Shown: positions 28,290 through 38,490, counted from the first letter of the stretch. The stretch is 64,000 bases of DNA from Bacteroidota bacterium (GCA_016712665.1 JADJQP010000001.1:620001-684000), one strand, 5' to 3'. Translations and numbers: made by a program. Notes: generated by a model from the letters alone, not told the origin.

Positions 28290-28351
28290 GTACACAACTG
28301 CAATAATTAATTCTTCCAAATCAGTTAATTATTCCTTTACTTTGTTTTACT

Positions 28352-29077
28352 ATGATTCATGCCAGCAAAGGAATCGTGCTTCGAGTGGTGAAGTATGGCG
28401 AAACCAGTATTATTGTTTCTGTGTATACCGAATTGTTTGGACTGCAATCGTATATGATAAACGGCGCACGAACCGAGAAGAAAACAGCCGTAAAAGCGAA
28501 TCTATATCAACCGGGTACCCTACTCGATTTGATTGTATACCATCATCCGCATAAAAATCTTCATCGGATTAAAGAAGCCAAGTTACAGCATTCCACAAAT
28601 TTTCAGGGAGCGGAGGTAATCAAGTATACCATTGGAATTTATATGGTAGAACTGATTCAAGAAGCCATCACCGAAACGGAATCCAATCCGGAGCTGTATC
28701 AGTTTTTTGAAGAAAGTTTTATGCAGGTCCTGCACAATCCAATCCACCATCTATCTAATTTTCCGATTGAATTTACCTTGAAATTTGCTGAACAATTGGG
28801 TTTTGGAATCCACAATAATTATAGCGCTGAAACGCCGATTTTTGAATTGCAGAACGGCAATTTTGTTTCAGAAAGCGATACCGGATTTCAATATACAATG
28901 CCAAAAGATGCCTCGGCGTTTATCAGTTCGTTATGCTCCCATTCTGCTGAGGCCTTTCCCATTAGCGGAGCCAAACGCTTGGAAATTCTAAATCAATGCA
29001 TTCAATATTTACGACTGCATATTCCTCATTTAGGAGAATTGAAAAGCGTACAAATCCTTCATGAGATTTTACATTAA
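28352..29077 (+). CDS. recO: DNA repair protein RecO
   Basis: 241 residues, normal for RecO. N-terminal OB fold starts KGIVLRVVKYGETSIIVSVYTELFG and runs through SYMINGARTEK; an alpha-helical domain follows (VIKYTIGIYMVELIQEAITE, FFEESFMQVL). Mediates loading of RecA at gaps in concert with RecR. Bacteroidota RecO often lacks the zinc Cys cluster seen in some homologues, and none is present here. Its 3' end overlaps the convergent aldo/keto reductase stop region. Confidence 0.9.
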   Translation: MIHASKGIVLRVVKYGETSIIVSVYTELFGLQSYMINGARTEKKTAVKANLYQPGTLLDLIVYHHPHKNLHRIKEAKLQHSTNFQGAEVIKYTIGIYMVELIQEAITETESNPELYQFFEESFMQVLHNPIHHLSNFPIEFTLKFAEQLGFGIHNNYSAETPIFELQNGNFVSESDTGFQYTMPKDASAFISSLCSHSAEAFPISGAKRLEILNQCIQYLRLHIPHLGELKSVQILHEILH

Positions 29078-30063
29078 AAAGCCGGAAGTATGGGTTTGGT
29101 TCCCATTATTTTTTCAATTTTTTCGTTTACTTCTTTTGTTAATTTAGGAAGAACCTCAATGGCTTGTAAGGTATCCACCAATTGTTCCTTTTTGGTAGCT
29201 CCCAATATGGCAGTACTCACATTTGGATTTTGTATACACCATGCAACGCTCAGTTGAGGCAGGCTTATCGATAAATCATTAGCCAGCAAGGACAGTTTTT
29301 TTACCTTGTCGAGTTTTCCTTTATCCAACCATCGTTCAGCAAGCCATTCAAAACCCTTCATACCCAATCGGGCGCCCTTAGGCATCCCTTCATTATACTT
29401 GCCGGTCAGCAATCCGGTAGCCAAAGGACTCCAAATGGTGGTGCCCAAACCTATTGTTTTGAAAATGTGCAAATATTCATTTTCCATTTTTTGCCGCTCA
29501 AACAAATTGTATTGCGGTTGTTCTACAGTGGGGCCAATCACCCGATACTCGGCGGCCACCCGATGGGCCTCCATGATTTCAACACCACTCCATTCACTGG
29601 TGCCCCAATATAAAATTTTTCCTTGTTGAATGAGGGTATTCATTGCCAGAACGGTTTCTTCAATGGGGGTGTTTTTATCCGGACGATGACATAAATATAA
29701 ATCTAAATAATCGACCTGTAGTCGTTGCATGGCCTCGTGACAGGCTTCGATAATATGCTTACGACTAAGCCCTTTTTGGTTGGGTTTGTTTTGTTCGCCC
29801 CGCCAGCCAAAATATACTTTACTACTCACGCAAAAACTGCTACGGTCCCATTTCTTTTTCTTCAATACCCGACCCATCATGTTTTCACTTTCGCCTAAAG
29901 CATATACTTCGGCATTGTCGAAAAAATTAACGCCCTGATCATAGGCATAACTCATCAACTCTTCAGCTCTTTTATCATTGATTTGCTTGCTGAAACTTAC
30001 CCAACTTCCAAAGGACAGTACAGAAAGTTGCAATCCGGATTTTCCTAAATTTCTATAGATCAT
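29074..30063 (-). CDS. Aldo/keto reductase, voltage-gated K-channel beta-subunit type
   Basis: 329 residues, TIM-barrel NADPH-dependent oxidoreductase. Catalytic tetrad: Asp and Tyr in FFDNAEVYALGESE, Lys in CVSSKVYFG, His in LYLCHRPD. The YRNLGKSGLQLSVLSFGSW start and GTSEWSGVEIMEAH, EQPQYNLFER and WSPLATGLLTGKY segments are diagnostic of the KCNAB/YghZ-type clade. Reduces aldehydes or ketones; substrate unknown. It lies 11 bases downstream of the short ALDH-like gene on the same strand, so both are likely co-transcribed. Confidence 0.9.
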   Translation of the reverse strand: MIYRNLGKSGLQLSVLSFGSWVSFSKQINDKRAEELMSYAYDQGVNFFDNAEVYALGESENMMGRVLKKKKWDRSSFCVSSKVYFGWRGEQNKPNQKGLSRKHIIEACHEAMQRLQVDYLDLYLCHRPDKNTPIEETVLAMNTLIQQGKILYWGTSEWSGVEIMEAHRVAAEYRVIGPTVEQPQYNLFERQKMENEYLHIFKTIGLGTTIWSPLATGLLTGKYNEGMPKGARLGMKGFEWLAERWLDKGKLDKVKKLSLLANDLSISLPQLSVAWCIQNPNVSTAILGATKKEQLVDTLQAIEVLPKLTKEVNEKIEKIMGTKPILPAF

Positions 30064-30074
30064 TAGTTTGTAAT

Positions 30075-30956
30075 TTAATATTTAGCGCCGGCTATGCCGA
30101 TGTTTTCGATAGGATGCCAGGTGGTTTTTATTTCTTGCAAATCCAGTATCAGGTAGGGATTTTGATGCTCACTTTTTAACCAGTCTTTATTCCAAACAAA
30201 ACTTCGTTTCACATTCAGTGACGCATTTTCTGCAATGGTTTTTTGTTCGCTTGCATTTTCTCGACAATAGATTACGGCATTCACATCCATATGATTTGAA
30301 AAATGCGCATGCAATTCCTTACTATTTCCTGTAATAATATTTATGACTCCTCCCGGCAAATCACTTGTTGCAAGAACCTCTGCAAACGTAATAGCACAAA
30401 GCGGTTTGCTTTCACTAGCCAGCACCACACAAGTATTTCCACCGGCTATTACAGGCAAAATTACACTCACCAAACCTAATAGGGAGCTATCTTCCGGCGC
30501 AACAATACTTACTACGCCTGTTGGCTCAGGCACCGAAAAATTGAAATGGGAGCTAGCTACCGGATTTACGCTGCTATACAAGGCTGAATACTTATCGCAC
30601 CAGCCGCTATAGTACACACAACGATCAATGGATTGTTGTACTTCCTTTTCAGCAGCTGCTTTAGAAGAACCTTGCAAAAGTAATTCATCTACAAATTGCG
30701 CTTTTCTTCCTTCCAGCATTTCTGCAATTCGATATAAAATTTGCCCACGGTTAAAGTGAGCGCGTGTGCTCCAGCCTTCAAATGCTTTGCGAGCAGCCAC
30801 CACTGCATTTCTGAAATCCTTGCGTGATGACAAGCAGGCATTGGCAAGCAGATTGTTTTTTGCATCCAGCACTTTATAGTAGCGCCCACTTTCGGTGCGT
30901 GGGAATGCACCGGCAATAAATATTTTGTAAGTTTTAAGAATATTTAGTTTTGTCAT
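30075..30956 (-). CDS. Short aldehyde-dehydrogenase-like protein lacking the catalytic Cys domain
   Basis: 293 residues. It aligns with the N-terminal NAD-binding half of ALDH: AFPRTESGRYYKVLDAKNN, VVAARKAFEGWSTRAHFNRG, EPTGVVSIVAPEDSSLLGLV, the cofactor-binding AGGNTCVVLASESKPL and LPGGVINIITGNSKEL. The sequence then ends with IKTTWHPIENIG, with no E-L-G-G or Q-x-C catalytic segments. The frame is clean to its stop and no catalytic half is found downstream, so it looks like a natural short variant rather than a frameshift. Such proteins often pair with a full ALDH; none is adjacent here. Function inferred as non-catalytic. Confidence 0.8.
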   Translation of the reverse strand: MTKLNILKTYKIFIAGAFPRTESGRYYKVLDAKNNLLANACLSSRKDFRNAVVAARKAFEGWSTRAHFNRGQILYRIAEMLEGRKAQFVDELLLQGSSKAAAEKEVQQSIDRCVYYSGWCDKYSALYSSVNPVASSHFNFSVPEPTGVVSIVAPEDSSLLGLVSVILPVIAGGNTCVVLASESKPLCAITFAEVLATSDLPGGVINIITGNSKELHAHFSNHMDVNAVIYCRENASEQKTIAENASLNVKRSFVWNKDWLKSEHQNPYLILDLQEIKTTWHPIENIGIAGAKY

Positions 30957-31129
30957 GCTACGAACTTTTTGAAGAAATAAAAGGGTTTGCTATCGGCGCA
31001 GAATATTTTGTTTGGGCACTACATCGTATCGGTCATTCAATTAGATTGCTAAAATAGAAAAAAATCAAGAGTAAATGGCATTCAGCGACGTATTTTAGTT
31101 GATGGAATACAATTTAAAAGGCGCGATTG

Positions 31130-32263
31130 CTATTCATAAAAAACAGTTTTATACGGATATCGTATCCCATACATCTCTCGTACTTTGTCGAGTAGTATTT
31201 TTCGAAGTTCGTCAATGTTTTCTTTTTCAGTAGCCGAAATAAAAATACAGCTGTTTTGGGTTTCGCTATCCCAATGCTTTTTAAGTTGTAAAAGCAAGTC
31301 CTCTTTAACCTCCTCTTCAAGCCATTGGTCAAAGGTGTTTTTTACATACAAATCCATTTTATTAAAAATGAGTATTGTGGGCTTATCATCTGCCTTTAAT
31401 TCATGTAAGGTATTTTTTACCACTGCAATATGATCTTCATACTGAAGATGCGAAATATCAACCACATGAAGCAAAATATCTGCTTCCCTAACTTCATCAA
31501 GCGTACTCTTAAAACTTTCTACCAAATGATGGGGTAATTTACGAATAAAACCTACGGTATCACTTAGTAAGAAAGGAGTTCGTTCAAACACCACTTTGCG
31601 GGTTGTGGTATCGAGTGTGGCAAATAATTTATTTTCAACAAAGACATCCGATTTGCTGAGTACGGTCATCAAGGTAGATTTTCCAACATTCGTATATCCT
31701 ACCAAGGCCACACGTATAAACTCACCTCTCTCTTTTCGTTGGGTTTGTGCTTGTTTGTCAAACTCTCCAAGTCGTTTTCGCAACAAGGAAATCTTATCTT
31801 TTACGATACGTCTGTCTGTTTCAATCTCTGTTTCGCCCGGTCCTCTACTACCGATACCGCCGCCTTGTCGTTCCAAGTGTTTCCACATACCTTTCAGTCG
31901 GGGTAAAATATATTGGTATTGAGCCAATTCCACCTGTACCTTGGCAATGGCTGTTTTGGCGCGAGAAGCAAAAATATCAAGAATCAAATCGCTCCTGTCA
32001 ATAATTTTTCGTTTTAATACTTCCTCAATATTCGAAAGTTGAGAGCCGGTCAGTTCATCGTCAAAAATAACTAAATCGACTACATGGCTGTCGATGTACT
32101 TTTTAATTTCTTCCAATTTCCCCTTACCCAAAAATGTTTTACTATCCGGATGATCGAGCTTTTGATAAAATCGCTTTACTTCCTTAGCGCCGGCCGTTTC
32201 AGCTAAAAATGAAAGTTCATCCAAATATTCTGTAATATGTGCCTCGCTTTTTCCTTGGGGCAA
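31130..32263 (-). CDS. hflX: GTPase HflX (N-terminus uncertain)
   Basis: Ribosome-associated GTPase that splits stalled 70S ribosomes. The N-terminal glycine-rich domain (FYQKLDHPDSKTFLGKGKLE; GGGIGSRGPGETEIETDR) and G domain are clear: G1 VGYTNVGKSTLM, G3 DTVGF, G4 NKMD. The TTG at 32263 is not a convincing start: the frame continues upstream as FKKEETGAVLVGW, as in other HflX. A TTG at 32319 followed by one added A in the A6 run (32307-32312) would give MIEKNTFKKEE and 396 residues, the usual length, so another homopolymer deletion is possible. Confidence 0.88.
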   Translation of the reverse strand: MPQGKSEAHITEYLDELSFLAETAGAKEVKRFYQKLDHPDSKTFLGKGKLEEIKKYIDSHVVDLVIFDDELTGSQLSNIEEVLKRKIIDRSDLILDIFASRAKTAIAKVQVELAQYQYILPRLKGMWKHLERQGGGIGSRGPGETEIETDRRIVKDKISLLRKRLGEFDKQAQTQRKERGEFIRVALVGYTNVGKSTLMTVLSKSDVFVENKLFATLDTTTRKVVFERTPFLLSDTVGFIRKLPHHLVESFKSTLDEVREADILLHVVDISHLQYEDHIAVVKNTLHELKADDKPTILIFNKMDLYVKNTFDQWLEEEVKEDLLLQLKKHWDSETQNSCIFISATEKENIDELRKILLDKVREMYGIRYPYKTVFYE

Positions 32264-32570
32264 CCATCCAACCAGAACGGCCCCGGTTTCTTCCTTTTTA
32301 AATGTGTTTTTTCTATCAACAGTGATTCGGTTTAATGATTGTAAATGTACGAAGAAGCCTGCTAAAAAATGAAATTGATAAGGGAAGGACCTTTTTTAAG
32401 GTGTCAATTTTCTCAGGTAAGCCCTTTACAATGAAGGTCGAATCCTCTTTCGTTGTATCAGTATCTTTATTGAATTGTTTACACTGCGATTGCTTCCGCG
32501 TATTTATATCGAAAAAGTTGCCCTACAATGGCAAAATAATATTTTCTTTGTATCCTTAACCATAACAGGT

Positions 32571-34540
32571 ATGAAACAATATGTATGTGCCATCTATCTT
32601 CTATTGATGGTCCTAAGTGTAAGGGCCGAAAACAAAGATACAGCCACGGTTAAACTCGGTGGGGCGAATGCCTTGGCAAACATAGCAAACCAAGCAGCGA
32701 CCAATACCGAAAACGATTCGCAAAGGGTAGCTAATATTTTCTATTGGGTGGCTCACAATATTGAGTTCGATACCAAGGCATTTAACAAGTATGAGAAGAT
32801 TAAGTATAGAAATTCAAAAGAAATTTTGAAATCAAAAAAGGCCAATGCTACCGAATATGCCAAATTAATGAAAGACCTCTGCGAACTAGTTGGGGTGAAA
32901 GCAATGGTGATTCTGGGATATGAAAAAAATGATTTGTACGAGGATGGCGCCGGTTTCTATGGTCCTAACTCTGCTTGGAATGCGGTGTTGATTGGTAATA
33001 AATGGCAATTGCTGGATGTGTGCAATGCAGCAGGGAATACTTATATGAATTTGAGTTGGTGGAAGAAACAAATGCAGAAGTTGCATAAGAAAAAATTATA
33101 CACCTCCACAAAAATTGAATTTAAGTTTGAGTACAATTCTCAATTTCTTTTTCAAGATCCAGAAGAAGTGCGACTCACTAGGGTTCCGGTAGATCCGATT
33201 TGGCAACTTACCGACTCAGTAATGCCCCTAATGGTATTCGAAAAGAATGAAGAGGACATCAAGGAATTCAATGAGAAATACAGCAAGCCAAAACAGTTTG
33301 CCATCACCCTAAGTGAAGTATACAATCTTACCGAAGATCAGTATGTTTTGGATTGTGCCGAACGTACCTACGCCTATAATCCACGGTACACTGAAATGAA
33401 AGCGCGTCGCCATTTGGCCTTAGCCAATGAAAAAATTAAGACGGTTGCCAAAGCTGAAGATCGAAAGGTAGCCGGTGAAATTGTAAATAAGTCAAAGGCT
33501 GAACTTGATACCTCAAGAAATATACTAACCGAGCAAAAGAAGGTAATTGCTGAAGAATATATGATGCTTCGTAAAGTGAACAATGAGAAACGAACCGATG
33601 TTACCAAATTTAAACAATCTTTACCACCGTTAATAACAAACATCTTGCTTCGCTCAATGCAAGAATCAATAATGGACAATCTCGCTCAAAGGCTTTACAG
33701 GCAGACAATAGAGCAAAATCGCAACGAATCAACGATATTAAATATGCCCAATTTGCCAAAGCCAAAGCCATGGTGCCCGAAAAGTCGGAACAGGATGCGG
33801 AAGTGTTGAAATTAAACGATTCTATACAAAGTAGAAAAAGTAAAATATCAATTATTGATGGTGAAATTAATATGCTGAAAAACAAAATTGCGGTTGACAA
33901 AGAAACCAAGAAGGAAATTGTAGATTCAATGAATGTGTATATCAAACTCACTGATTCGTCCTTTTACAAAGAGGCCGTAGCCAGAAGTAAAAAGCAAGAT
34001 AGTTTTGACGATAGCATAAAAGTATTGCGGTCTAAATTATATTATTACAAGGTAGACAAATTGGATGCGTTTCAAACGAGCTACTTTACCCTCTATGACA
34101 CCATTTTAGCAAACTACGAACAAATCAAAAAGCATTATACCTATATTTTGGACGCCTCCCGAAAAAATTCGATGGAAATGGAGGCTCTTAAAAAAATGAG
34201 TAGTAAACTAAATCTTGAAAGTGCCTTTGATGCCAATGGAGTTACCTATAAGGACGCAGTAAGAGCTTATATCAATAACAATTTGGCTATAGTTAATTAT
34301 CTCAATTCTAATAGTAAAACCTTAACGGAAATGAAGACTCTTTATACGAATCAGAATGCGTATTTTGATTTTTTGATCAATAATGAAGAAACTCGAAAAG
34401 AGCATGTAAAAAAATTGTTGGACAAAGCGGAGGAAATAGACAAGAAGCACAATGAGCAAAAGAAAGAAATGGTGAAGGATTATAAAGAGGAATTGGATCA
34501 GGAATATTTGAAAGTAAAAAAACGCAAAAAGAAAAAATAG
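32571..34540 (+). CDS. Secreted pseudo-transglutaminase with long coiled coil, frameshifted
   Basis: ATG at 32571 begins a signal peptide (MKQYVCAIYLLLMVLSVRAE). Residues 45-150 resemble a transglutaminase-like core (SQRVANIFYWVAHNIEFDT, KDLCELVGVKAMVILGYEKN, NKWQLLDV), but the catalytic Cys position reads KKANATEY and the His position reads NSAWN; only the Asp in LLDV remains. The rest is helical and Lys/Glu-rich. Two frames (to 33809, and 33770 onward) join if one base is added between 33609 and 33639, for example an A in AAA at 33612-33614, giving FKTIFTTVNNKHLASLNARI and 656 residues. Likely an exported scaffolding protein. Confidence 0.78.
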
Positions 34541-35515
34541 TTACGGATACAGATGGTGGCAAACCCGTCCGATGGTGTTATCTATAGCTTCATAGGTAAA
34601 ATTTGGAAGGGCCTGCAACAGTTTGCTATTGTCATATTGACTGATTTCATGAGCGTTTCGAGCCGTTTCACGAGTAATGGTAGCCGTCTTTCCACTTAGT
34701 ATCGATTTGAGATACGAAATTCGCCAAACGATTTCGGTCATCCATTTGCCGGCTAGCTTGGTGGGTCCTTTTTTATTCATGGATAGGGCCATCGTGTCGA
34801 AAATTTCTTTGTAGGAATAATTGCCGGCACTTACAATAAATCGTTCTTCTTCAATACTACTTTGCATAAGTGCCACCATAATACGAACGACATCTTTCAC
34901 ATCAACCCAAGCGGTACCGCCTTTTGTATAATACGGAAATTCATTGTGTACAATGTGAAAAAGATTGGTACTGGATTTGCTGACATCCCCTTCGCCTAGT
35001 ATTACAGCCGGATTTACAATCACCGCCCGCAAACCTTCTGCTATTCCGCGCCATACTTCCATTTCGGCGCGTTGCTTGCTGATGGCATATTGCGTAAGGT
35101 CATATTCTGTAGTATTCCAACTTGTTTTTTCGCTAATGAGGGTACCGGCATTTTCTTTACCGATAGCGGAGATAGAACTCATAAATACCAACTTCTCAAT
35201 ATTTTTTTCGAGACATAGATTCACCACATTGGCAGTGCCTTCAATATTGATTTCCATCATTGCATCTATCATGCGTGCATCATAACTTACAATAGCGGCG
35301 CAATGATACACATGAGTGATACCAATAAAATTTTTTTCTAATTCCGAAATGTCCAGCACATTGCAAGGCGCCCATTCTATAGTAGCATGGTTAGTATTGG
35401 GTAAAAAATCCGGAAGGTTCGATTTGTAAAGAGCCCGCACTTTTTGACCTTGCGTACTTAAATATTGAATTAAGTGTAAGCCTACTAAACCTGATGCGCC
35501 GGTTACTAAAATCAT
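34541..35515 (-). CDS. NAD-dependent epimerase/dehydratase (extended SDR)
   Basis: 324 residues. Rossmann motif VTGASGLVGLHLIQYL at the N-terminus, VYHCAAIVSY (the conserved H-C-A-A), FMSSISAIGKEN, and catalytic Tyr-x-x-x-Lys in YAISKQRAE. Extended SDR of the dihydroflavonol/hydroxysteroid-type clade; substrate not determinable. Its stop codon abuts the stop of the convergent pseudo-transglutaminase gene. Upstream is pheS on the same strand. Confidence 0.88.
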   Translation of the reverse strand: MILVTGASGLVGLHLIQYLSTQGQKVRALYKSNLPDFLPNTNHATIEWAPCNVLDISELEKNFIGITHVYHCAAIVSYDARMIDAMMEINIEGTANVVNLCLEKNIEKLVFMSSISAIGKENAGTLISEKTSWNTTEYDLTQYAISKQRAEMEVWRGIAEGLRAVIVNPAVILGEGDVSKSSTNLFHIVHNEFPYYTKGGTAWVDVKDVVRIMVALMQSSIEEERFIVSAGNYSYKEIFDTMALSMNKKGPTKLAGKWMTEIVWRISYLKSILSGKTATITRETARNAHEISQYDNSKLLQALPNFTYEAIDNTIGRVCHHLYP

Positions 35516-35568
35516 GATTTAGTTTCAAATTTCTTTTTCAAATATCAATCTATTATTACAAAAGGCCC

Positions 35569-36630
35569 TTATACTACATTCTTAAATTGTGACAGAAATC
35601 GGGAATCATTTTCTGATAGCAATCGGATATCCTTGATGCCGTATTGCATCATGGTAGTCCGTTCTACACCCATACCCCATGCAAATCCGGTATACTTTTC
35701 GGGGTCAATGCCGCAATTGCTGAGTACATTTGGATGCACCATGCCACAACCTAATATTTCAACCCATCCTGTTTGCTTGCATACATTGCATCCTTTGCTG
35801 TCGCAAATAAAACAACTAACATCCATTTCGGCACTTGGCTCGGTAAAAGGGAAATACGATGGGCGAAAACGAACCCTTACATCGGCGCCAAACATTTCTT
35901 TTACAAAATAATACAGGGTTTGTTTTAAATCGGCAAAAGATACCTTTTCATCAATATAAAGTCCTTCTATTTGATGAAAGACGCAATGGGCTCGTGCTGA
36001 AATGGTTTCATTTCGGTATACCCGACCCGGAAATATTTGTCGTATGGGTAATTTGCCTTCCTTCATCACTCGTACTTGTACACTACTGGTGTGGGTACGC
36101 AACAGCCAATCACTGCCTTCCTTTTTATCATCATGAGAGATGTAAAAGGTATCCTGCATATCGCGTGCCGGATGGTCTTCAGGTAAATTCAATGCGGTAA
36201 AATTGTGCCAGTCATCTTCAATTTCGGGACCTTCTGAAACGGTAAATCCAATTTTTTCAAAAATCCCAATCATTTTGTTCATGGTGATTTGTATCGGATG
36301 CCGCGACCCAACCGCAGAGGGAAAGCCGGGTAGCGAAAGGTCAATAGGCTTTTCGTTCGACTGTTGCTTTTCACCTTTTGTGGTATCCCCTTTCGATTCT
36401 TTGTAGGCCTCGTATTTTGCCTCTGCAAATTGTTTAAATTCATTGAGACGGGCTCCAAAGTCTTTTTTCAAATCGTGCGAAACATGCTTCATTTCGCCCA
36501 TAAGTTGTTTTACCAATCCTTTGGACCCGAGAAAGCGAATGCGATAATTTTCCATTTGCTCTTCATTTTGAAGGGCAATGGTTTCAATTTCCTTTTTTAG
36601 TAAATCGATCTTGTCTGCTAATTCTTGCAT
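35569..36630 (-). CDS. pheS: Phenylalanine-tRNA ligase alpha subunit
   Basis: 353 residues from the ATG at 36628-36630; the longer open frame has an unlikely N-terminal extension and a promoter box lies at 36635-36642. The N-terminal coiled-coil arm (KIDLLKKEIETI) is followed by class II synthetase motifs: motif 2 region RQIFPGRVYRNETISARAHCVFHQIEGL, and motif 3 GFAWGMGVERTTMMQYGI. The inserted CFICDSKGCNVCKQTGW Cys-rich hairpin is typical of bacterial PheS. Forms the alpha2beta2 enzyme with PheT, which is not in this window. Confidence 0.96.
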   Translation of the reverse strand: MQELADKIDLLKKEIETIALQNEEQMENYRIRFLGSKGLVKQLMGEMKHVSHDLKKDFGARLNEFKQFAEAKYEAYKESKGDTTKGEKQQSNEKPIDLSLPGFPSAVGSRHPIQITMNKMIGIFEKIGFTVSEGPEIEDDWHNFTALNLPEDHPARDMQDTFYISHDDKKEGSDWLLRTHTSSVQVRVMKEGKLPIRQIFPGRVYRNETISARAHCVFHQIEGLYIDEKVSFADLKQTLYYFVKEMFGADVRVRFRPSYFPFTEPSAEMDVSCFICDSKGCNVCKQTGWVEILGCGMVHPNVLSNCGIDPEKYTGFAWGMGVERTTMMQYGIKDIRLLSENDSRFLSQFKNVV

Positions 36631-36634
36631 GGCG

Positions 36635-36642
36635 CAAATATA
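36635..36642 (-). promoter_or_regulatory. -7 promoter element for pheS
   Basis: The minus strand reads TATATTTG (TAnnTTTG) 4 bases upstream of the pheS ATG. This supports the short start and a near-leaderless transcript. Confidence 0.45.
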
Positions 36643-36778
36643 AATATTACTAACGACATTTAGAGGCCTGAAGCCTCGCTTCATTGTATGGGTTGTGGTG
36701 AATAAAGCCTTATACATGCAATTCGCTTCAGGACCTGCTATTTTTTGATTTGGAACAGCCATTTTTCCCAGATTCTTT

Positions 36779-36786
36779 TATCTTTG
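36779..36786 (+). promoter_or_regulatory. -7 promoter element TATCTTTG
   Basis: Perfect TAnnTTTG, 7 bases before an in-frame ATG at 36794 and 52 bases before the ATG at 36839. The spacing favours the downstream start. Confidence 0.45.
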
Positions 36787-36838
36787 GGTAAGCATGACAG
36801 CCTCTTTCTTACTGAAAGTTGGTTATTGCACCATACTG

Positions 36839-37336
36839 ATGGATTTTAAAAAATACCTTATGCCGAGAGCACAAATTATCGCGAGTCGTTTTAGAGAAGT
36901 TATTTTACAGGGAACTTGGATAGCCAATACCAACTTTTATGATCAGTTGCATACACTGGAATGGGAGAAGGCGGTGAAAAAGAACGGAAGCTTAAACAGC
37001 ATCGCCGATTTAGCACAACATATTCATTATTATATTGCCGGAATTCTGGCCGTAATGAAGGGTGGACCACTTTCGATACGAGATCAATATAGTTTTAGCT
37101 TCCCGGCAATTACCTCGCAGGCTCAATGGGAGGGCGTTTTGCATACCTTTTGGAAAGATGCGAATGAATTTGCCACCTTGCTTGAAGAGATGCCGGATGA
37201 GCAATTAGAAGAGGTGTTTTCGGAGCCGAAGTATGGCACTTATCTTCGCAATTTGGAAGGCATGATTGAACACAGTTATTACCATTTGGGTCAAGTGGTA
37301 CTACTAAAAAAGATGATTGAGAGGGAGGGGGGATAG
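36839..37336 (+). CDS. DinB-like / DUF1572 protein
   Basis: 165 residues from the ATG at 36839 (an in-frame ATG at 36794 would add 15). DinB-type four-helix bundle signals are HIHYYIAGILAVMKGG near the middle and IEHSYYHLGQVVLLKKMIE at the C-terminus, carrying the His residues that bind a divalent metal in DinB-fold proteins. Some relatives are thiol transferases, others uncharacterised. Small cytoplasmic protein, monocistronic. Exact reaction unknown. Confidence 0.75.
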   Translation: MDFKKYLMPRAQIIASRFREVILQGTWIANTNFYDQLHTLEWEKAVKKNGSLNSIADLAQHIHYYIAGILAVMKGGPLSIRDQYSFSFPAITSQAQWEGVLHTFWKDANEFATLLEEMPDEQLEEVFSEPKYGTYLRNLEGMIEHSYYHLGQVVLLKKMIEREGG

Positions 37337-37388
37337 GGGTTTATCATCAGTAATTTGGGCATCCTGTCAGGTACCTGAGTAATACCTA

Positions 37389-38051
37389 TTATTTCTTTTT
37401 CTTATTAAAGCGCATTACATATTTAGCAGTGGCGGTACCGGCTGCATCGTAGCATTGCGCAATTCTGTTAGCTACATCTGTATTCATACTTCTTGCAATT
37501 ACACGAAGCACTTGTCCTTGGCGACCTAGGTTTGATTTCGCCTTCACGATTCCCTTGGCATTCATAATTTTACCTTTAGCTACTATTTTTTGGGTGGCGG
37601 TTTCAACAAATCGAATCTCAAATTCGGCTGTTGCGGGTACATTCTTAACATAAGTGCCTTCGCCGGTTTTTGCTTTTACCAATTGCACAATTAAAGTATA
37701 TTTTTCGGAGGCTCCTTGAGAGAGTTTCATTTTCTTTTTGGCAATTTTTTTGAACGATTTTTCAAAATGAGCAGGATATCTTTTGGTTTTTACCTCTTGC
37801 CAATGATCCACAAAATTGTCGCCTCTACCATCCTTTTTATCATTAAATTCATCCTTTCGTTTTTCTAAAAATTCATTTTCGGTTTTACCGTTAACCGTTA
37901 CCCCTTCATAATCGAATTGAAGGTTCAATAAATTTTCTCCCTTCAAAAAAGTAAGTTTTCTATCGCCGGCCGAATCCCATATAATGGCCTGTGCCAAGGA
38001 GGCTACACTAAATGCGGTAAGTACAATACATAGAATGCTCCACTTTTTCAT
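37389..38051 (-). CDS. Exported hypothetical protein
   Basis: 220 residues, signal peptide MKKWSILCIVLTAFSVASLAQA. The mature protein is strongly basic (long stretch FKKIAKKKMKLSQG) and ends in RFNKKKK. It contains the elements YTLIVQLVKAKTGEGTYV and AEFEIRFVETATQKIVAKG, suggesting beta-sandwich structure. No recognised domain or catalytic motif. Monocistronic; a 606-base gap follows on its 5' side. Confidence 0.6.
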   Translation of the reverse strand: MKKWSILCIVLTAFSVASLAQAIIWDSAGDRKLTFLKGENLLNLQFDYEGVTVNGKTENEFLEKRKDEFNDKKDGRGDNFVDHWQEVKTKRYPAHFEKSFKKIAKKKMKLSQGASEKYTLIVQLVKAKTGEGTYVKNVPATAEFEIRFVETATQKIVAKGKIMNAKGIVKAKSNLGRQGQVLRVIARSMNTDVANRIAQCYDAAGTATAKYVMRFNKKKK

Positions 38052-38433
38052 ATAAATTTTGTTTTGTTATCTGATGGCTACGAAGCTAATACATTATTGG
38101 TATTTTTTTTCTGAAATTGTATGTTTCCCTATTCCTGACTATTCATCTAAACAATAACCTGCATCAGCTATTACGAAATTGAAACCATTCTTTGAATGCA
38201 TTCTTTAGTTCTTCAATGGCATTGAGGGAATAGAATAAATGCTTACTTGAAGGAAAAGGGGTGGGGATTAGGATTCAATTGTGGGTGGTGAAAGCAGGTA
38301 CTGCGCAGTATGTAACTTCTCTACGAAGCCTATGGCCATCGAAGGATTTATGTTTTTGATATGACTGATCTTAGTTCCGAAAGTATTTAGTGGATTTTTC
38401 CAAAACGGAGGAATTCCATTTCTCATTTATAGG

Positions 38434-38472
38434 CTAAAACACCCTGTTTATGACCTAAAACACCCTGTTTAT
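38434..38472 (+). repeat. Direct repeat, two copies of an 18-bp unit, 21-bp period
   Basis: CTAAAACACCCTGTTTAT occurs at 38434-38451 and again, identical, at 38455-38472. Two full helical turns separate the copies, as expected for a tandem operator. They precede the promoter at 38491-38522 by about 20 bases. Confidence 0.7.
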
Positions 38473-38490
38473 AAGATAGGTCTGCAATCG

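Noticed and set aside
32335..32559. Reading frames on both strands in the gap before the pseudo-transglutaminase
   Set aside because: The plus frame has no family resemblance; a minus-strand open stretch looks somewhat coding-like but has no start codon and a stop directly upstream.
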